Notes: generated by a model from the sequence alone, not told the origin. A stretch of 64,000 nt of DNA from Knoellia subterranea KCTC 19937 (GCF_000768685.1 NZ_AVPK01000009.1:58894-122893); one strand, 5' to 3'. Numbered from the stretch's first letter, positions 9,008 through 17,541 are shown. Translations and numbers: made by a program.

Positions 9008-9140
9008 GCGCGTCGGCGAGCAGTCGCCCCCGACGGCGCCCCGAACTCTACCTGCACCCCGGGCAGCCCCCGAGCCGGCGACCGGCCCGGGGAGGCGAGC
9101 GCGGGCGCGGACGCTGCGACCGGCATACGTGAATCCTCAA

Positions 9141-9146
9141 TAGAAT
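9141..9146 (+). promoter_or_regulatory. -10 element of a leaderless promoter (MFS gene at 9153)
   Basis: TAGAAT is followed by six bases and the GTG at 9153. A GGCATAC word lies 19 bases upstream of it. Confidence 0.6.
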
Positions 9147-9152
9147 TGGCGC

Positions 9153-10496
9153 GTGACGCGCCCCCTCCGCCGACAGATCCACGACATCGGTCGACGGCGC
9201 GCGTGGGTGATCTGGGTCGTCGGCCTCGCGGTGTACATGCTCGCGGTCTTCCACCGGACCTCGCTCGGTGTCGCGGGACTCGTTGCGGCAGAACGGTTCC
9301 ACATCAGCGCGTCGCAGCTCGCGACCTTCACGGTGTTGCAGCTTGTCGTGTATGCCGGCATGCAGATTCCCGTCGGCGTCCTCCTGGATCGCTTCGGGTC
9401 GCGTCGTCTGCTCCTCATCGGGCTGGCGCTCATCTCGATAGGGCAGCTGTGGTTCGCGTTCGCGGGAACGTTCGGCGTCGGGCTCGCAGCGCGCGTCCTG
9501 CTCGGCATCGGCGACGCCATGATCTTCACGTCGCTGCTGCGGCTCGTCGCGCTGTGGTTCCGGGTCAAGCAGGCGCCTGTCATCACCCAGCTCACGGGCA
9601 TGGTCGGTCAGCTCGGTGCGGTCGCCGCTGCAACCCCGCTCGCGGCTGCACTCGGACGGTATGGCTGGGAGAAGTCGTTCGGCATTCCCGCCGCGGTCGG
9701 TGCGCTCCTGTCCATCGGTCTCATCCTCGTCGTCAAGGACTCGCCCTACACCGGCGTCGCCGTCGAGAAGATCAAGGTCCGCGCCCTCGCCCGCACGCTG
9801 GGGGAGGTGTGGGGCAACCCCGGCACGCGCCTCGGCATGTGGATCCACTTCACCGGGCAGTTCGGGGCGACGGTGTTCACGATGCTCTGGGGCTACCCGT
9901 TCCTCGTCAAGGGCCAGGGGCTCAGCCCGACGACGGCCGGCACCCTGCTCATCTCCCTGACGCTCGCGTCGATGATCGCCGGGCCGATCGTCGGCCAGTT
10001 GACGGCGCGGCTGCCCTATCGGCGCTCGCAGATCGTCCTCGTCCTCGTGGGAGCCATCGCCGCGACCTGGGCGATCGTCCTGCTCTGGCCGGGGCGGGCG
10101 CCCCTGCCGCTGCTCATCCTGCTCGTCTGCGTCACCGGCTGTGGCGGCCCGGGCTCGATGGTCGGGTTCGATCTCGCGCGCAGCTTCCACCCCGCGGACC
10201 GGCTCGGCCGTGCGACGGGGGTCGTCAACATCGGCGGGTTCTTCGCCTCGCTCGTGACGATGGCGCTGATCGGATTCATCCTCGACGCCCGTGCGCCGGA
10301 CGGCCCGGAGACCTACACGCTCGACGACTTCAAGGTCGCCATGTCGGTCCAGTTCCTGCTCTGGGGGCTTGGCGCGGTGCAGATCTGGCGCTACCGGCAC
10401 AAGGGGCTCGATTTCGTCGACGAGCACCCGGGCGCCCTCGATGCGCTGCGCGCGGGGGAGACGCTGCTGCCGGGGATCTCGCGCGACCCCGACTGA
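9153..10496 (+). CDS. Major facilitator superfamily transporter
   Basis: A 447-residue polytopic protein with about twelve hydrophobic segments. The MFS loop 2-3 signature is visible as LLDRFGSRRLLLIG, and the HRTSLGVAG segment in the first helix resembles the nitrate/nitrite and hexuronate branches. The substrate cannot be assigned from sequence alone. The GTG start is supported by a TAGAAT -10 box six bases upstream, which implies a leaderless transcript. It stands alone: tRNA-Thr is behind it on the other strand and a hairpin separates it from the convergent acyl-CoA dehydrogenase gene. Confidence 0.85.
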   Translation: MTRPLRRQIHDIGRRRAWVIWVVGLAVYMLAVFHRTSLGVAGLVAAERFHISASQLATFTVLQLVVYAGMQIPVGVLLDRFGSRRLLLIGLALISIGQLWFAFAGTFGVGLAARVLLGIGDAMIFTSLLRLVALWFRVKQAPVITQLTGMVGQLGAVAAATPLAAALGRYGWEKSFGIPAAVGALLSIGLILVVKDSPYTGVAVEKIKVRALARTLGEVWGNPGTRLGMWIHFTGQFGATVFTMLWGYPFLVKGQGLSPTTAGTLLISLTLASMIAGPIVGQLTARLPYRRSQIVLVLVGAIAATWAIVLLWPGRAPLPLLILLVCVTGCGGPGSMVGFDLARSFHPADRLGRATGVVNIGGFFASLVTMALIGFILDARAPDGPETYTLDDFKVAMSVQFLLWGLGAVQIWRYRHKGLDFVDEHPGALDALRAGETLLPGISRDPD

Positions 10497-10587
10497 TCCG
10501 GCCGCGCCCCGAGTGATCCGCCACCGTTTGCCTGGGTGACGCGTGTCGGTCACCGGCTGGGTCCGGTTGCCCACCTATAAAGAGGTG

Positions 10588-10614
10588 ACCGGGCCGTGTA
10601 TGAGACGGCCCGGT
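10588..10614. terminator. Hairpin between convergent genes
   Basis: Ten-base arms (ACCGGGCCGT and ACGGCCCGGT) enclose a seven-base loop between the MFS and acyl-CoA dehydrogenase genes. Probably a bidirectional terminator, though no T run follows. Confidence 0.7.
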
Positions 10615-10629
10615 CTGACGTTTCCGGGG

Positions 10630-11796
10630 TCAGCGCAGGACGTGGCGGCTGATGACCAGCCGCTGGATCTGGTTCGTGCCCTCGAAGATCTGGGTCACCT
10701 TGGCCTCGCGGAACATCCGCTCCACCGGGAAGTCGGCGGTGTAGCCCGCGCCGCCGAGCACCTGCACGGCGTCGGTCGTCACCTTCATCGCCGCGTCGGT
10801 CGCGAGCAGCTTGGCGACCGCGGCCTCGCGAGAGAAGGGCCGCCCGGCGTCCTTGAGCCGTGCCGCGTGCAGATAGGCCGCACGCGCCCCCGAGACCGCG
10901 ACATCCATGTCCGCGAGGAGGAACGCAAGCCCCTGATTCGACGCGATCGCCCGGCCGAACTGCTGCCGCTCCTTGGCGTAGGCCGCGGCCACGTCGAGCG
11001 CCGACTGCGCCAATCCCGTTGCGGCAGCGGCGATTCCGAGCCGGCCGGCATCGAGCGCGGCGAGAGCGATGGCCATGCCCTGCCCCTCGTCGCCGATCCG
11101 GTTCGCACCTTCGACGGGCACCCCGTCGAAGATGACCTCGCGCACCGTGTCGCAGTGCAGGCCCATCTTTTTTTCGGGCTGCCCGAAGCTCATCGCGTCC
11201 GATCCCGCCGGCACGATGAAGCACGAGATGCCGCGCCCGGCATCGTCGGAGGTCCGCGCGAACGTCGTGTAGTAGTCGGCGTGCCCCGCGTGCGAGATCC
11301 AGGCCTTGCGGCCCTTGATCGCGTATGCCGTCCCGTCGCCTTCGTCGGATCGCGTCGCCCGGGTGGTCATCGACCCGACGTCGGACCCCGCGAGCGGCTC
11401 GGACAGGGCGTAGGCCCCGAGCTGTTCACCCGACAGCATGCCGGGGAGGAGGGCGGCCTTCTGCTCGTCCGTGCCGTAGGTCGTCACCGGCCACGCCGTC
11501 AGGGAGTGCACGGAGACGCCGACGGCGACGCTCATCCATGCCGCGCCGATCTCCTCGACGACCTGGAGGTAGGTCTCGTAGGGCTGGCCCCCGCCGCCGT
11601 ACTCCTCTGGGTGTGCGAGCGACAGCAGCCCGGCGCGGCCGAGTGTGCGGAAGATGTCGGTCGGGAACGCCTCACCCTCGGCGGCAGCGCGCTCGGCCTC
11701 GTCGACCTTCGGCCGCAGTTCCTTGTCGCAGATTTCGCGGGTGAGCTCGATGAGATCGTGACCCTCATCGGTGGGGAAAAGGCGAGTGACCGGCAT
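10630..11796 (-). CDS. Acyl-CoA dehydrogenase
   Basis: A 388-residue flavoenzyme that oxidises an acyl-CoA to its trans-2-enoyl form, passing electrons to ETF. The ALSEPLAGSDVGS segment is the FAD/substrate signature, KKMGLHCDTV and ERQQFGRAI are conserved core motifs, and EGTNQIQRLVI near the end carries the catalytic Glu position of the short/branched-chain group. The enzyme would work in fatty-acid or branched-chain amino-acid breakdown; chain-length preference is unclear. The ATG lies seven bases from a TACAGT -10 box. No beta-oxidation operon surrounds it, although an acyl-CoA-binding protein lies 2 kb away. Confidence 0.93.
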   Translation of the reverse strand: MPVTRLFPTDEGHDLIELTREICDKELRPKVDEAERAAAEGEAFPTDIFRTLGRAGLLSLAHPEEYGGGGQPYETYLQVVEEIGAAWMSVAVGVSVHSLTAWPVTTYGTDEQKAALLPGMLSGEQLGAYALSEPLAGSDVGSMTTRATRSDEGDGTAYAIKGRKAWISHAGHADYYTTFARTSDDAGRGISCFIVPAGSDAMSFGQPEKKMGLHCDTVREVIFDGVPVEGANRIGDEGQGMAIALAALDAGRLGIAAAATGLAQSALDVAAAYAKERQQFGRAIASNQGLAFLLADMDVAVSGARAAYLHAARLKDAGRPFSREAAVAKLLATDAAMKVTTDAVQVLGGAGYTADFPVERMFREAKVTQIFEGTNQIQRLVISRHVLR

Positions 11797-11803
11797 ACGC
11801 GCG

Positions 11804-11809
11804 ACTGTA
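11804..11809 (-). promoter_or_regulatory. -10 element of a leaderless promoter (acyl-CoA dehydrogenase)
   Basis: On the minus strand TACAGT, seven bases, then the ATG at 11796. The start codon itself lies within a GTATGCCG word. Confidence 0.55.
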
Positions 11810-11842
11810 ACGCGGGGCGACCCACCGCCCAAGGTGAGTCGG

Positions 11843-12673
11843 TCAGCCGCCGGGGGCGTCGTCGAAGGGACGCATCGGGGACAGCTCAGGGCGCTTGGGT
11901 TCGACGTGGTCGCCGCTTGATTCGCCCTTCATGCGGCGCTGGACCCAGGGCGCGAGGTGTTCGCGCGCCCAGGCGGCGTGGGCCCGGAGCTCCTGCCGCT
12001 TCGTCGTCGCCTCACCGGGAGGGAGGGGGGTGCGCCAGTCCGTCTCGTCGGTGGCGTGGCCGAGTGCCGCGAGCGCGGCGAGGGCGACGCGGCGATGCCC
12101 CTCGGTCGTGAGGTGGATCCGGTCGTCGGCCCAGAGGCGCCAGTCGCGCAGGGCGGGCAAGCCCCAGAGGTTGAGGACGTAGCAGCCGTGGCGCTGGGCG
12201 ATGGTGAAGATGTTGGCGGTGTGCACCGCGTGGCGACCGCGCAGGGGCTTGAGCAGACCGGCTTCCTGGGGGTCCACCGGCGTGGCGAGGAGAACGTCAG
12301 CACCGTTCTGCCGCAACCGGATCACCGCATTCTCGAGGGTCTCCATGAGGGCGTTGGTGTCGACGCCCGGACGCAGCAGATCGTTGCCGCCGCCGACCAT
12401 CGACACGAGGTCCGGCTGCATCTCGAGGGCCCGGTCGAGCTGCGGGCCGACGACGTCGGCGAGGAGGCGACCGCGCACCGCGAGGTTGGCGTAGTGGAAC
12501 GGCAGGTGCTCCATCTGCGCGATGTCGCTGAGGGACTCCGCCAGCCGGTCGGCCCAGCCGATGTAGGCGTCGTCGTTCTCGGGGTCGGGGTCGGCCATGC
12601 CCTCGGTGAAGGAGTCGCCGATCGCGACGTAGCTGCTCCAGACCCGGCGGGACATGGCGGGCAAGGGGTTCAT
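11843..12673 (-). CDS. SGNH/GDSL-family hydrolase
   Basis: A 276-residue esterase-like protein. Block I is AIGDSFTEG with the catalytic Ser, block III is GGNDLLRPG with the oxyanion Asn, and block V is [10 protein letters not shown] with the catalytic Asp and His. Its last 60 residues are hydrophilic and outside the domain. There is no signal peptide, so it acts in the cytoplasm. The ATG overlaps the stop of the uracil-DNA glycosylase gene, implying one transcript; an internal ATG at 12655 (MSRRVW) is the alternative start. The substrate is unknown. Confidence 0.85.
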   Translation of the reverse strand: MNPLPAMSRRVWSSYVAIGDSFTEGMADPDPENDDAYIGWADRLAESLSDIAQMEHLPFHYANLAVRGRLLADVVGPQLDRALEMQPDLVSMVGGGNDLLRPGVDTNALMETLENAVIRLRQNGADVLLATPVDPQEAGLLKPLRGRHAVHTANIFTIAQRHGCYVLNLWGLPALRDWRLWADDRIHLTTEGHRRVALAALAALGHATDETDWRTPLPPGEATTKRQELRAHAAWAREHLAPWVQRRMKGESSGDHVEPKRPELSPMRPFDDAPGG

Positions 12674-13347
12674 GTGAGGCTCCAGTCGAGGGGGTCGGCA
12701 CCCTGCTCCTGGAGGAGGGCGTTGGCCCGGCTGAACGGTCGTGACCCGAAGAAGCCGGAGCGCGCGGACAGGGGAGAGGGGTGCGGGCTCTCCACACACG
12801 GTATGCCGTCCAGCCGGCTTCGCAGGGCCCGCGCGTCTCTGCCCCAGAGGATCGCGACGAGCGGGCCGCCCCGGCTGGCGAGGGCATCGATGGCGCAGTC
12901 CGTGACCTCCTCCCAGCCCTTGCCGCGGTGACTGGCGGGTGTCCCCGGCCGGACGGTGAGGACGCGGTTGAGGAGCAGGACGCCGCGTTCGGCCCAGGGT
13001 GTGAGGTCGCCGTGGCTCGGGGCCGTCAGGCCGAGGTCGCTCTGGAGTTCGGCGTAGATGTTGATGAGGCTGCGCGGGATCGGTCGGACGTCGGGGGCGA
13101 CGGCGAAGCTCAGGCCGATGGGGTGGCCCGGGGTTGGATACGGGTCCTGGCCGACGATGAGGACTCGCACGTCGTCGAGCGGTTGCTCGAAGGCCCGCAG
13201 GATGTGCGCTCCTCCCGGCAGGTAGCCGCGTCCCACCGCCACCTCCTCGCGCAGGAACGAACCGAGCGCGGTGAGGGTGGGTTCGACCGGGGCCAGGGCT
13301 TTCGCCCACGACGGGTGGACGAGCTCGGTGAGCGGTCGCGCAGTCAC
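12670..13347 (-). CDS. ung: Uracil-DNA glycosylase, family 1
   Basis: This enzyme excises uracil from DNA to start base-excision repair. Motif A GQDPYP with the catalytic Asp and motif B HPSPLSA with the catalytic His are intact, and the length of about 225 residues is normal. I place the start at the GTG at 13347 because a TAGGGT -10 box lies exactly seven bases upstream (leaderless). A GTG nine bases earlier overlaps that box and is less likely. It is co-transcribed with the GDSL hydrolase, whose start codon overlaps its stop. Confidence 0.94.
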   Translation of the reverse strand: MTARPLTELVHPSWAKALAPVEPTLTALGSFLREEVAVGRGYLPGGAHILRAFEQPLDDVRVLIVGQDPYPTPGHPIGLSFAVAPDVRPIPRSLINIYAELQSDLGLTAPSHGDLTPWAERGVLLLNRVLTVRPGTPASHRGKGWEEVTDCAIDALASRGGPLVAILWGRDARALRSRLDGIPCVESPHPSPLSARSGFFGSRPFSRANALLQEQGADPLDWSLT

Positions 13348-13354
13348 GTTGCCC

Positions 13355-13360
13355 ACCCTA
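13355..13360 (-). promoter_or_regulatory. -10 element that fixes the ung start
   Basis: On the minus strand TAGGGT is followed by seven bases and GTG at 13347. It supports the downstream of two nearby GTG codons. Confidence 0.5.
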
Positions 13361-13380
13361 GAACCCCTGCCTCGTGTGCC

Positions 13381-13407
13381 TGAGCGGTCCCGATCCGGGA
13401 CCGCTCA
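13381..13407. terminator. Hairpin at the end of arsR
   Basis: TGAGCGGTCCC and GGGACCGCTCA form an eleven-base stem with a five-base loop. It lies between arsR (same strand) and ung. Confidence 0.7.
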
Positions 13408-13428
13408 GCCACACAGGGCACGGCGTGA

Positions 13429-13785
13429 TCAGGAGAAGATCGAACGGACGTCTTCGAGGCGCGCCGGCAGGAGCCGGTACCACGCCCACGTCCCCCTCTT
13501 CTCCCGCTCGATGAGTCCCGCCTCGGTGAGCACCTTGAGGTGGTGGCTGACGGTGGGCTGGGCCAGGCCGACGGCGGGCGTGAGGTCGCAGACGCAGGCC
13601 TCGCCGCCCTCGCTGTCCCGGATGATGCTCAGCAGTCGCAGTCGCACCGGATCGGCCACCGCCTTGAGGAGGGCCGCGCTCGTCTCGGCCTGCTCGCGTG
13701 TCAGCCCGCCCGGGGTCGTGATCCCGCAGCAGGGGGCCTCCGCCAGGAGGCTCGCCCGCACGTCAGTGGCTGCACTCGCCGTCAT
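13429..13785 (-). CDS. arsR: ArsR family arsenite-responsive repressor
   Basis: A 118-residue winged-helix repressor. The helix-turn-helix is in the GLAQPTVSHHLKVLTEAGLI area. The Cys pattern is informative: an adjacent pair C19-C20 near the N-terminus plus C64 and C66 in ACVCDL resembles the CgArsR1 type of Corynebacterium, where two N-terminal Cys and one more bind As(III) (established family knowledge). It diverges from arsI, so it most likely represses both directions from the shared gap, with release by trivalent arsenic. A GGAAGG ribosome site precedes the ATG. Confidence 0.92.
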   Translation of the reverse strand: MTASAATDVRASLLAEAPCCGITTPGGLTREQAETSAALLKAVADPVRLRLLSIIRDSEGGEACVCDLTPAVGLAQPTVSHHLKVLTEAGLIEREKRGTWAWYRLLPARLEDVRSIFS

Positions 13786-13822
13786 CTCAACCCTTCCTCT
13801 GGTCTCCGCCCGATCATGCCAG

Positions 13823-13892
13823 TCTAGATATTGACGTTCATCGATATATCCGGTTCACTGCATGCATCGATCTTCATCAATCTACGGGAAGG
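13823..13892. promoter_or_regulatory. Divergent arsR/arsI promoter with candidate ArsR operators
   Basis: This AT-rich gap holds TTGACGTTCATCGATATA and, about 30 bases on, ATCGATCTTCATCAATCT, each made of TTGA/TCA-like halves around ATCGAT, as expected for ArsR sites. A minus-strand TAGACT at its left edge can serve arsR. Confidence 0.5.
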
Positions 13893-13900
13893 TGCCAGCG

Positions 13901-14395
13901 ATGACCACTGCGACCACGTCCACCCCCACCACTGGGCGCGTCCAACTCGCCCTCAACGTCGCCGACCTCGAGGCCTCGATCGCCTTCTACTCCGCCATGT
14001 TCGGCGTCGAGCCGGCCAAGCGTCGCCCTGGCTATGCGAACTTCGCCGTGGCCGAGCCGCCCCTCAAGCTCGTCCTCATCGAGACGAGCGAGGACACCCG
14101 CGGCACGGGAGTGGCCGGCGCTCTCAACCACCTCGGTGTCGAGGTGCCCACCATCGACGCTGTGACGGCCGCCCGGACCCGATTCGCCGAGGCCGGTCTC
14201 GCGGCCTTCGACGAGAACGACACGACCTGTTGCTACGCCCTCCAGGACAAGGTCTGGGTGCACGATCCTGCCGGTGCCCCGTGGGAGGTCTACACCGTCA
14301 AGGACGAGAACCCCGTCGGCGCCCGACCGGCCACGGCCAGCCTGGAGATCCTCGACGTGTCCGGCCAGAAGTCTCAGGCAGGATGCTGCGCGTGA
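13901..14395 (+). CDS. arsI: ArsI/CadI family C-As lyase (organoarsenical detoxification)
   Basis: A 164-residue VOC-fold protein of the ArsI/CadI group. ArsI cleaves the carbon-arsenic bond of trivalent organoarsenicals such as MAs(III) using Fe(II) and oxygen. Q15, H77 (LNHLGV) and E129 (PWEVYT) sit where the metal ligands are expected, and the vicinal pair C110-C111 in TTCCYAL is the substrate-binding pair of ArsI (family knowledge). A second CC pair ends the protein (AGCCA). It has a GGGAAGG ribosome site, diverges from arsR and heads a tightly overlapping operon. CadI-like cadmium binding is the alternative. Confidence 0.87.
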   Translation: MTTATTSTPTTGRVQLALNVADLEASIAFYSAMFGVEPAKRRPGYANFAVAEPPLKLVLIETSEDTRGTGVAGALNHLGVEVPTIDAVTAARTRFAEAGLAAFDENDTTCCYALQDKVWVHDPAGAPWEVYTVKDENPVGARPATASLEILDVSGQKSQAGCCA

Positions 14396-15063
14396 CCCCA
14401 CTCCCGAGGGCGCTCGCCGCCGAGACCGTCGGCACCGCGGGACTCCTCGCGGCTGTCGTCGGCTCGGGCATCATGGCGCAGCGCCTCACCGATGACGTTG
14501 GCATCCAGCTGCTCGCCAACGCCGTCGCGTCCATCGCCGCCCTCGGCGTGCTCATCGCCGTCATCGCCCCGGTGAGTGGCGCCCACTTCAACCCGGCCGT
14601 CTCGCTCGCCCAGGCGGTCCGTCGCGACCTCCCGTGGTCCCGATTTCCCGGGTATGCCATGGCGCAGGTTCTCGGGGGAGTGCTCGGCGTCGTCGTCGCG
14701 AACCTCATGTATGACCTCGCGCCCCTCCACCTGTCCGGGAAGGCGAGAACCGGTGTGGGGCAGTGGATCGGAGAGGTCGTCGCGACGGCCGGACTCGTTC
14801 TGGTCGTCGGATTCGTCAGTCGTGGCGGGCGGGGCGACCGGGCTCCCTGGCTCGTCGCCGCGTGGATCCTCGCGGCGTACTGGTTCACCTCGTCCACGTC
14901 GTTCGCCAATCCCGCCGTCACGATCGCCCGCATGTTCAGCGACACCTTCGCGGGCATCGCCCCGGCCGACGTCCTCCCCTTTGTCATCGCACAGGTGACG
15001 GGCGCCGGAATCGGACTGGCCGGCATACAGCTGCTCGTCCCCGAACCGAAGGGCACGCCATGA
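14383..15063 (+). CDS. Aquaglyceroporin-like channel (AqpS type) in the ars operon
   Basis: A membrane protein of about 225 residues with six hydrophobic segments and the two MIP half-helix signatures HFNPAVS and FANPAVTIAR. The second contains the selectivity-filter Arg. In other bacteria an aquaporin beside arsenate reductase (AqpS) lets the As(III) product leave down its gradient (established), and the location here argues for that job. It overlaps the end of arsI; either ATG 14383 or GTG 14392 (four-base overlap) could be used. No active arsenite pump gene is visible in this cluster. Confidence 0.88.
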   Translation: MLRVTPLPRALAAETVGTAGLLAAVVGSGIMAQRLTDDVGIQLLANAVASIAALGVLIAVIAPVSGAHFNPAVSLAQAVRRDLPWSRFPGYAMAQVLGGVLGVVVANLMYDLAPLHLSGKARTGVGQWIGEVVATAGLVLVVGFVSRGGRGDRAPWLVAAWILAAYWFTSSTSFANPAVTIARMFSDTFAGIAPADVLPFVIAQVTGAGIGLAGIQLLVPEPKGTP

Positions 15064-15491
15064 CGGCACGTCCCTCCGTCCTCTTCGTCTGCGTCAAGAA
15101 CGGCGGCAAGTCCCAGATGGCAGGCGCCCTCATGCGCCTCGAGGCTGGGGGATCCGTCGACGTCCACACCGCGGGAACCGCCCCCGGCGCTGCTCTCAAC
15201 GCAGAGTCCGTGGCGGCGCTCTCAGAGGTGGGCGCCTCGACGGATGGCGAGTACCCCAAGCCGATCGACCCCGACCTCCTGGCCCGGGTCGACCGGGTCG
15301 TGATCCTCGGCTCCGAGGCCGTCGTCGAACCCCTCCCGGGGATGCGGGCGGAGATTGAGACCTGGGAGACCGACGAGCCCTCGCAGCGGGGCATCGAGGG
15401 CGTGGAGCGCATGCGGCTCGTGCGCGACGACATCCGGGCGCGGGTCCTCCGCCTCCGGTCCGAGCTCGACACGCAAGGAGTGCAGCAATGA
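15060..15491 (+). CDS. Low-molecular-weight phosphatase-like protein with Lys in the P-loop
   Basis: A 143-residue protein of the LMW phosphatase/arsenate reductase fold. Its P-loop reads CVKNGGKSQMA where active relatives have CxxNxxRS; the invariant Arg that binds the oxyanion is Lys17. The rest of the fold is recognisable (VHTAGTAP, YPKPID), but the GCGDACP segment of the neighbouring ArsC proteins is missing. ATG overlaps the aquaporin stop, and arsC follows directly. It might be a lower-activity reductase, a distinct phosphatase or a partner subunit; the substitution makes ordinary catalysis doubtful. Confidence 0.8.
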   Translation: MTARPSVLFVCVKNGGKSQMAGALMRLEAGGSVDVHTAGTAPGAALNAESVAALSEVGASTDGEYPKPIDPDLLARVDRVVILGSEAVVEPLPGMRAEIETWETDEPSQRGIEGVERMRLVRDDIRARVLRLRSELDTQGVQQ

Positions 15492-16099
15492 CCACTGATC
15501 ACACGTTCGCCGCTCTCGTCGACGACCTCGGTTACGCGTACGAGGGGGTGTTCTCCCGCGAGACGGTCGCCCAGGCCGTCGAGGACGCACGGCTCCTTCT
15601 CGAGCCACGTGCCACGGTCCGTGACTTCCTCCCCGTCCTCGTCGCAAGGCAGGCCCGGGAGCAGCTCATGGCTGCGGCCCAGGTCGAGGGAAAACTGGCG
15701 AAGCCGGTGCCCGAGATCCTCTTCGTCTGCGTGCACAACGCAGGCCGTTCGCAGATGGCCGCAGCACTGGCAGAGCACCTCTCCGCCCGGCGGGTGCACG
15801 TTCGCTCGGCTGGCTCGCAGCCGGCCGACGAGGTCAACCCGTCGGTGATCGAGGTCCTTGCCGAACGGGGAATCCCCTTGTCCCAGCCGTACCCGAAGCC
15901 CTTGACGGACACCGTGGTTCGGGCGGCCGATGTCATCGTCACGATGGGGTGCGGAGACGCCTGTCCTGCCTACCCGGGCAAGCGCTATGAGGACTGGCCG
16001 GTGGCCGACCCGGCCGGCCAACCGATCGCTGTCGTTCGCGACATTCGGGACGACCTCCAGAGCCGCGTCTCCGCCCTGCTCCGCGACCTCCTCGACTGA
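15488..16099 (+). CDS. arsC: Arsenate reductase with an N-terminal three-helix domain
   Basis: A 203-residue arsenate reductase. The first 75 residues form a small helical domain common ahead of actinobacterial ArsC. The rest is the LMW-phosphatase fold with CVHNAGRSQMAAAL (catalytic Cys and Arg), MGCGDACPAYPG and KRYEDWPVADP with the acid loop. This class forms an arseno-mycothiol adduct that mycoredoxin resolves (Corynebacterium ArsC1/2, established), reducing As(V) to As(III). It starts within the previous gene's stop and is followed by a second arsC 12 bases on. Confidence 0.92.
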   Translation: MTTDHTFAALVDDLGYAYEGVFSRETVAQAVEDARLLLEPRATVRDFLPVLVARQAREQLMAAAQVEGKLAKPVPEILFVCVHNAGRSQMAAALAEHLSARRVHVRSAGSQPADEVNPSVIEVLAERGIPLSQPYPKPLTDTVVRAADVIVTMGCGDACPAYPGKRYEDWPVADPAGQPIAVVRDIRDDLQSRVSALLRDLLD

Positions 16100-16111
16100 A
16101 AGGATTCACCC

Positions 16112-16525
16112 ATGACCGCACAGGACGCGACCGCCGACCGTCCCTCCGTCCTCTTCGTCTGCGTCCACAACGCCGGGCGCTCCCAGATGGCCGCGGCCTA
16201 TGTCGAGGCGCTCGGTGAGGGACGGATCGAAGTACGTTCCGCGGGCAGCGCGCCCGCCGACCAGGTGAACCCTGCAGCCGTCGAAGCCATGGCGGAGGAG
16301 GGCATCGACCTCACCGCCGCGACCCCGAAAGTCCTCACGACCGAAGCCGTCCAGGCGTCCGACGTCGTCATCACGATGGGCTGTGGTGACGCGTGCCCGA
16401 TCTTCCCGGGCAAGCGCTACGAGGACTGGGTGCTCGAGGACCCGGCTGGCAAGGGCGTCGAGTCCGTGCGGCCGATCCGCGACGAGATCCGGCGGCGCGT
16501 CGAGGAACTCCTCACCACCCTCTGA
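16112..16525 (+). CDS. arsC: Arsenate reductase, single-domain paralogue
   Basis: A 137-residue copy of the catalytic domain of the preceding gene without its helical N-terminus. It has CVHNAGRSQMA, VRSAGSAPAD, MGCGDACPIFPGKRYEDW and DPAGKGVES, so all catalytic elements are present. The two arsC genes are clearly related but diverged, so this is an old duplication. It has its own ribosome site (GAAAGG) and closes the operon, followed by a strong hairpin. It most likely reduces arsenate with mycothiol and mycoredoxin. Confidence 0.92.
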   Translation: MTAQDATADRPSVLFVCVHNAGRSQMAAAYVEALGEGRIEVRSAGSAPADQVNPAAVEAMAEEGIDLTAATPKVLTTEAVQASDVVITMGCGDACPIFPGKRYEDWVLEDPAGKGVESVRPIRDEIRRRVEELLTTL

Positions 16526-16528
16526 ACC

Positions 16529-16584
16529 CCGGCCTTGTGTGTTTGAGGCCAGCCTCCAGCGTGGTCTCATACACACAAGGCCGG
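16529..16584. terminator. Hairpin closing the ars operon
   Basis: Fourteen-base perfect arms CCGGCCTTGTGTGT / ACACACAAGGCCGG. The loop itself contains a second small stem (TGAGGCCA / TGGTCTCA). Confidence 0.75.
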
Positions 16585-16652
16585 GTGCGACACCCCGGCG
16601 CCAGGGCCCGTGGGTCCACCGCTCCGGCGGTTCGGGCTGGTCTGATGGTGCT

Positions 16653-17519
16653 GTGACGGCGACGCACCCGGTCCGGAAGCCGCCCCCTCGACGTGAACCG
16701 CCGCTCGTGCTCACGGTCCGCGGGCGTCGGGTCCTCCTCGTGCTCGCGCTCGCCGCGATCCTCCTCGTCGTGCTGACGGTCAAGGCGGTCGTGAGCGACG
16801 CCAGCCCCGCAGAGACCGACCCGTCGGCGTCGCCGAAGCCGACGAGCACCGCCACCGGCAAGTCCACGACCGCCGCCAGCGCGACGGCCACGTCGAAGCC
16901 CACGGCCACTCCGGGTGCGACCCAACCTTCACCCTCGATCTCGGTGAGCTCGACGACGTCGACCGGCATCAAGCGGTCCGGCCTCGTCGGGACCGGCACC
17001 TTCACGACCTCGACGTGGGCCAAGCCGCCGCTGACGAAGACGGCGACGGTCCGCAACTTCATCGTCAAGGTCGAAGGTGGCGTCCGGGCCGACCCCAACG
17101 ACGTCGCCGCCCAGGTCCACGCGATCCTCAACGACCCGCGGGGGTGGACCGGCTATCGCGGGTCGAGCTTCGGCGCTGTGTCCGACCCGGCCAAGGCGGA
17201 CTTCGTCATCCACCTCGTCTCGCCGCCGACGGCGACCAAGATGTGCCGCCCGCTCGACGTCGGAGGCAAGTGGAGTTGTGCCGCGGGGAACAAGGTCATC
17301 CTGAACTCTGACCGCTGGTTCCTCATGACGCCGACCTACGGCAACCTGACCGACTATCGCGCCTACATGGTCAACCATGAGGTCGGCCACTACCTCGGGC
17401 GCGGCCACGTCGGGTGCCCCAAGAAGGGGGCGCCTGCACCGGTCATGGTGCAGCAGTCGATCAGCCTCCGCGGCTGCGTCCCCAATGCCTGGCCGGGCAC
17501 CCCGTCGACCACCACCTGA
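16653..17519 (+). CDS. DUF3152 membrane-anchored protein with zinc-protease signature
   Basis: A 288-residue protein: a short basic N-terminus, one membrane helix at about residues 26-48, a Ser/Thr/Pro-rich extracellular linker (about 50-115), and a DUF3152 domain. The domain ends with HEVGHYLGRGH, an extended HExxHxxxxxH zinc motif of metzincin type, and MVQQSI may be a Met-turn. It therefore probably acts outside the membrane as a metallopeptidase, though activity has not to my knowledge been shown for DUF3152. Two Cys pairs may form disulfides. The GTG start precedes VTATHPV. Confidence 0.85.
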   Translation: MTATHPVRKPPPRREPPLVLTVRGRRVLLVLALAAILLVVLTVKAVVSDASPAETDPSASPKPTSTATGKSTTAASATATSKPTATPGATQPSPSISVSSTTSTGIKRSGLVGTGTFTTSTWAKPPLTKTATVRNFIVKVEGGVRADPNDVAAQVHAILNDPRGWTGYRGSSFGAVSDPAKADFVIHLVSPPTATKMCRPLDVGGKWSCAAGNKVILNSDRWFLMTPTYGNLTDYRAYMVNHEVGHYLGRGHVGCPKKGAPAPVMVQQSISLRGCVPNAWPGTPSTTT

Positions 17520-17541
17520 CGGCGGACGCGAGGATGGCGGG

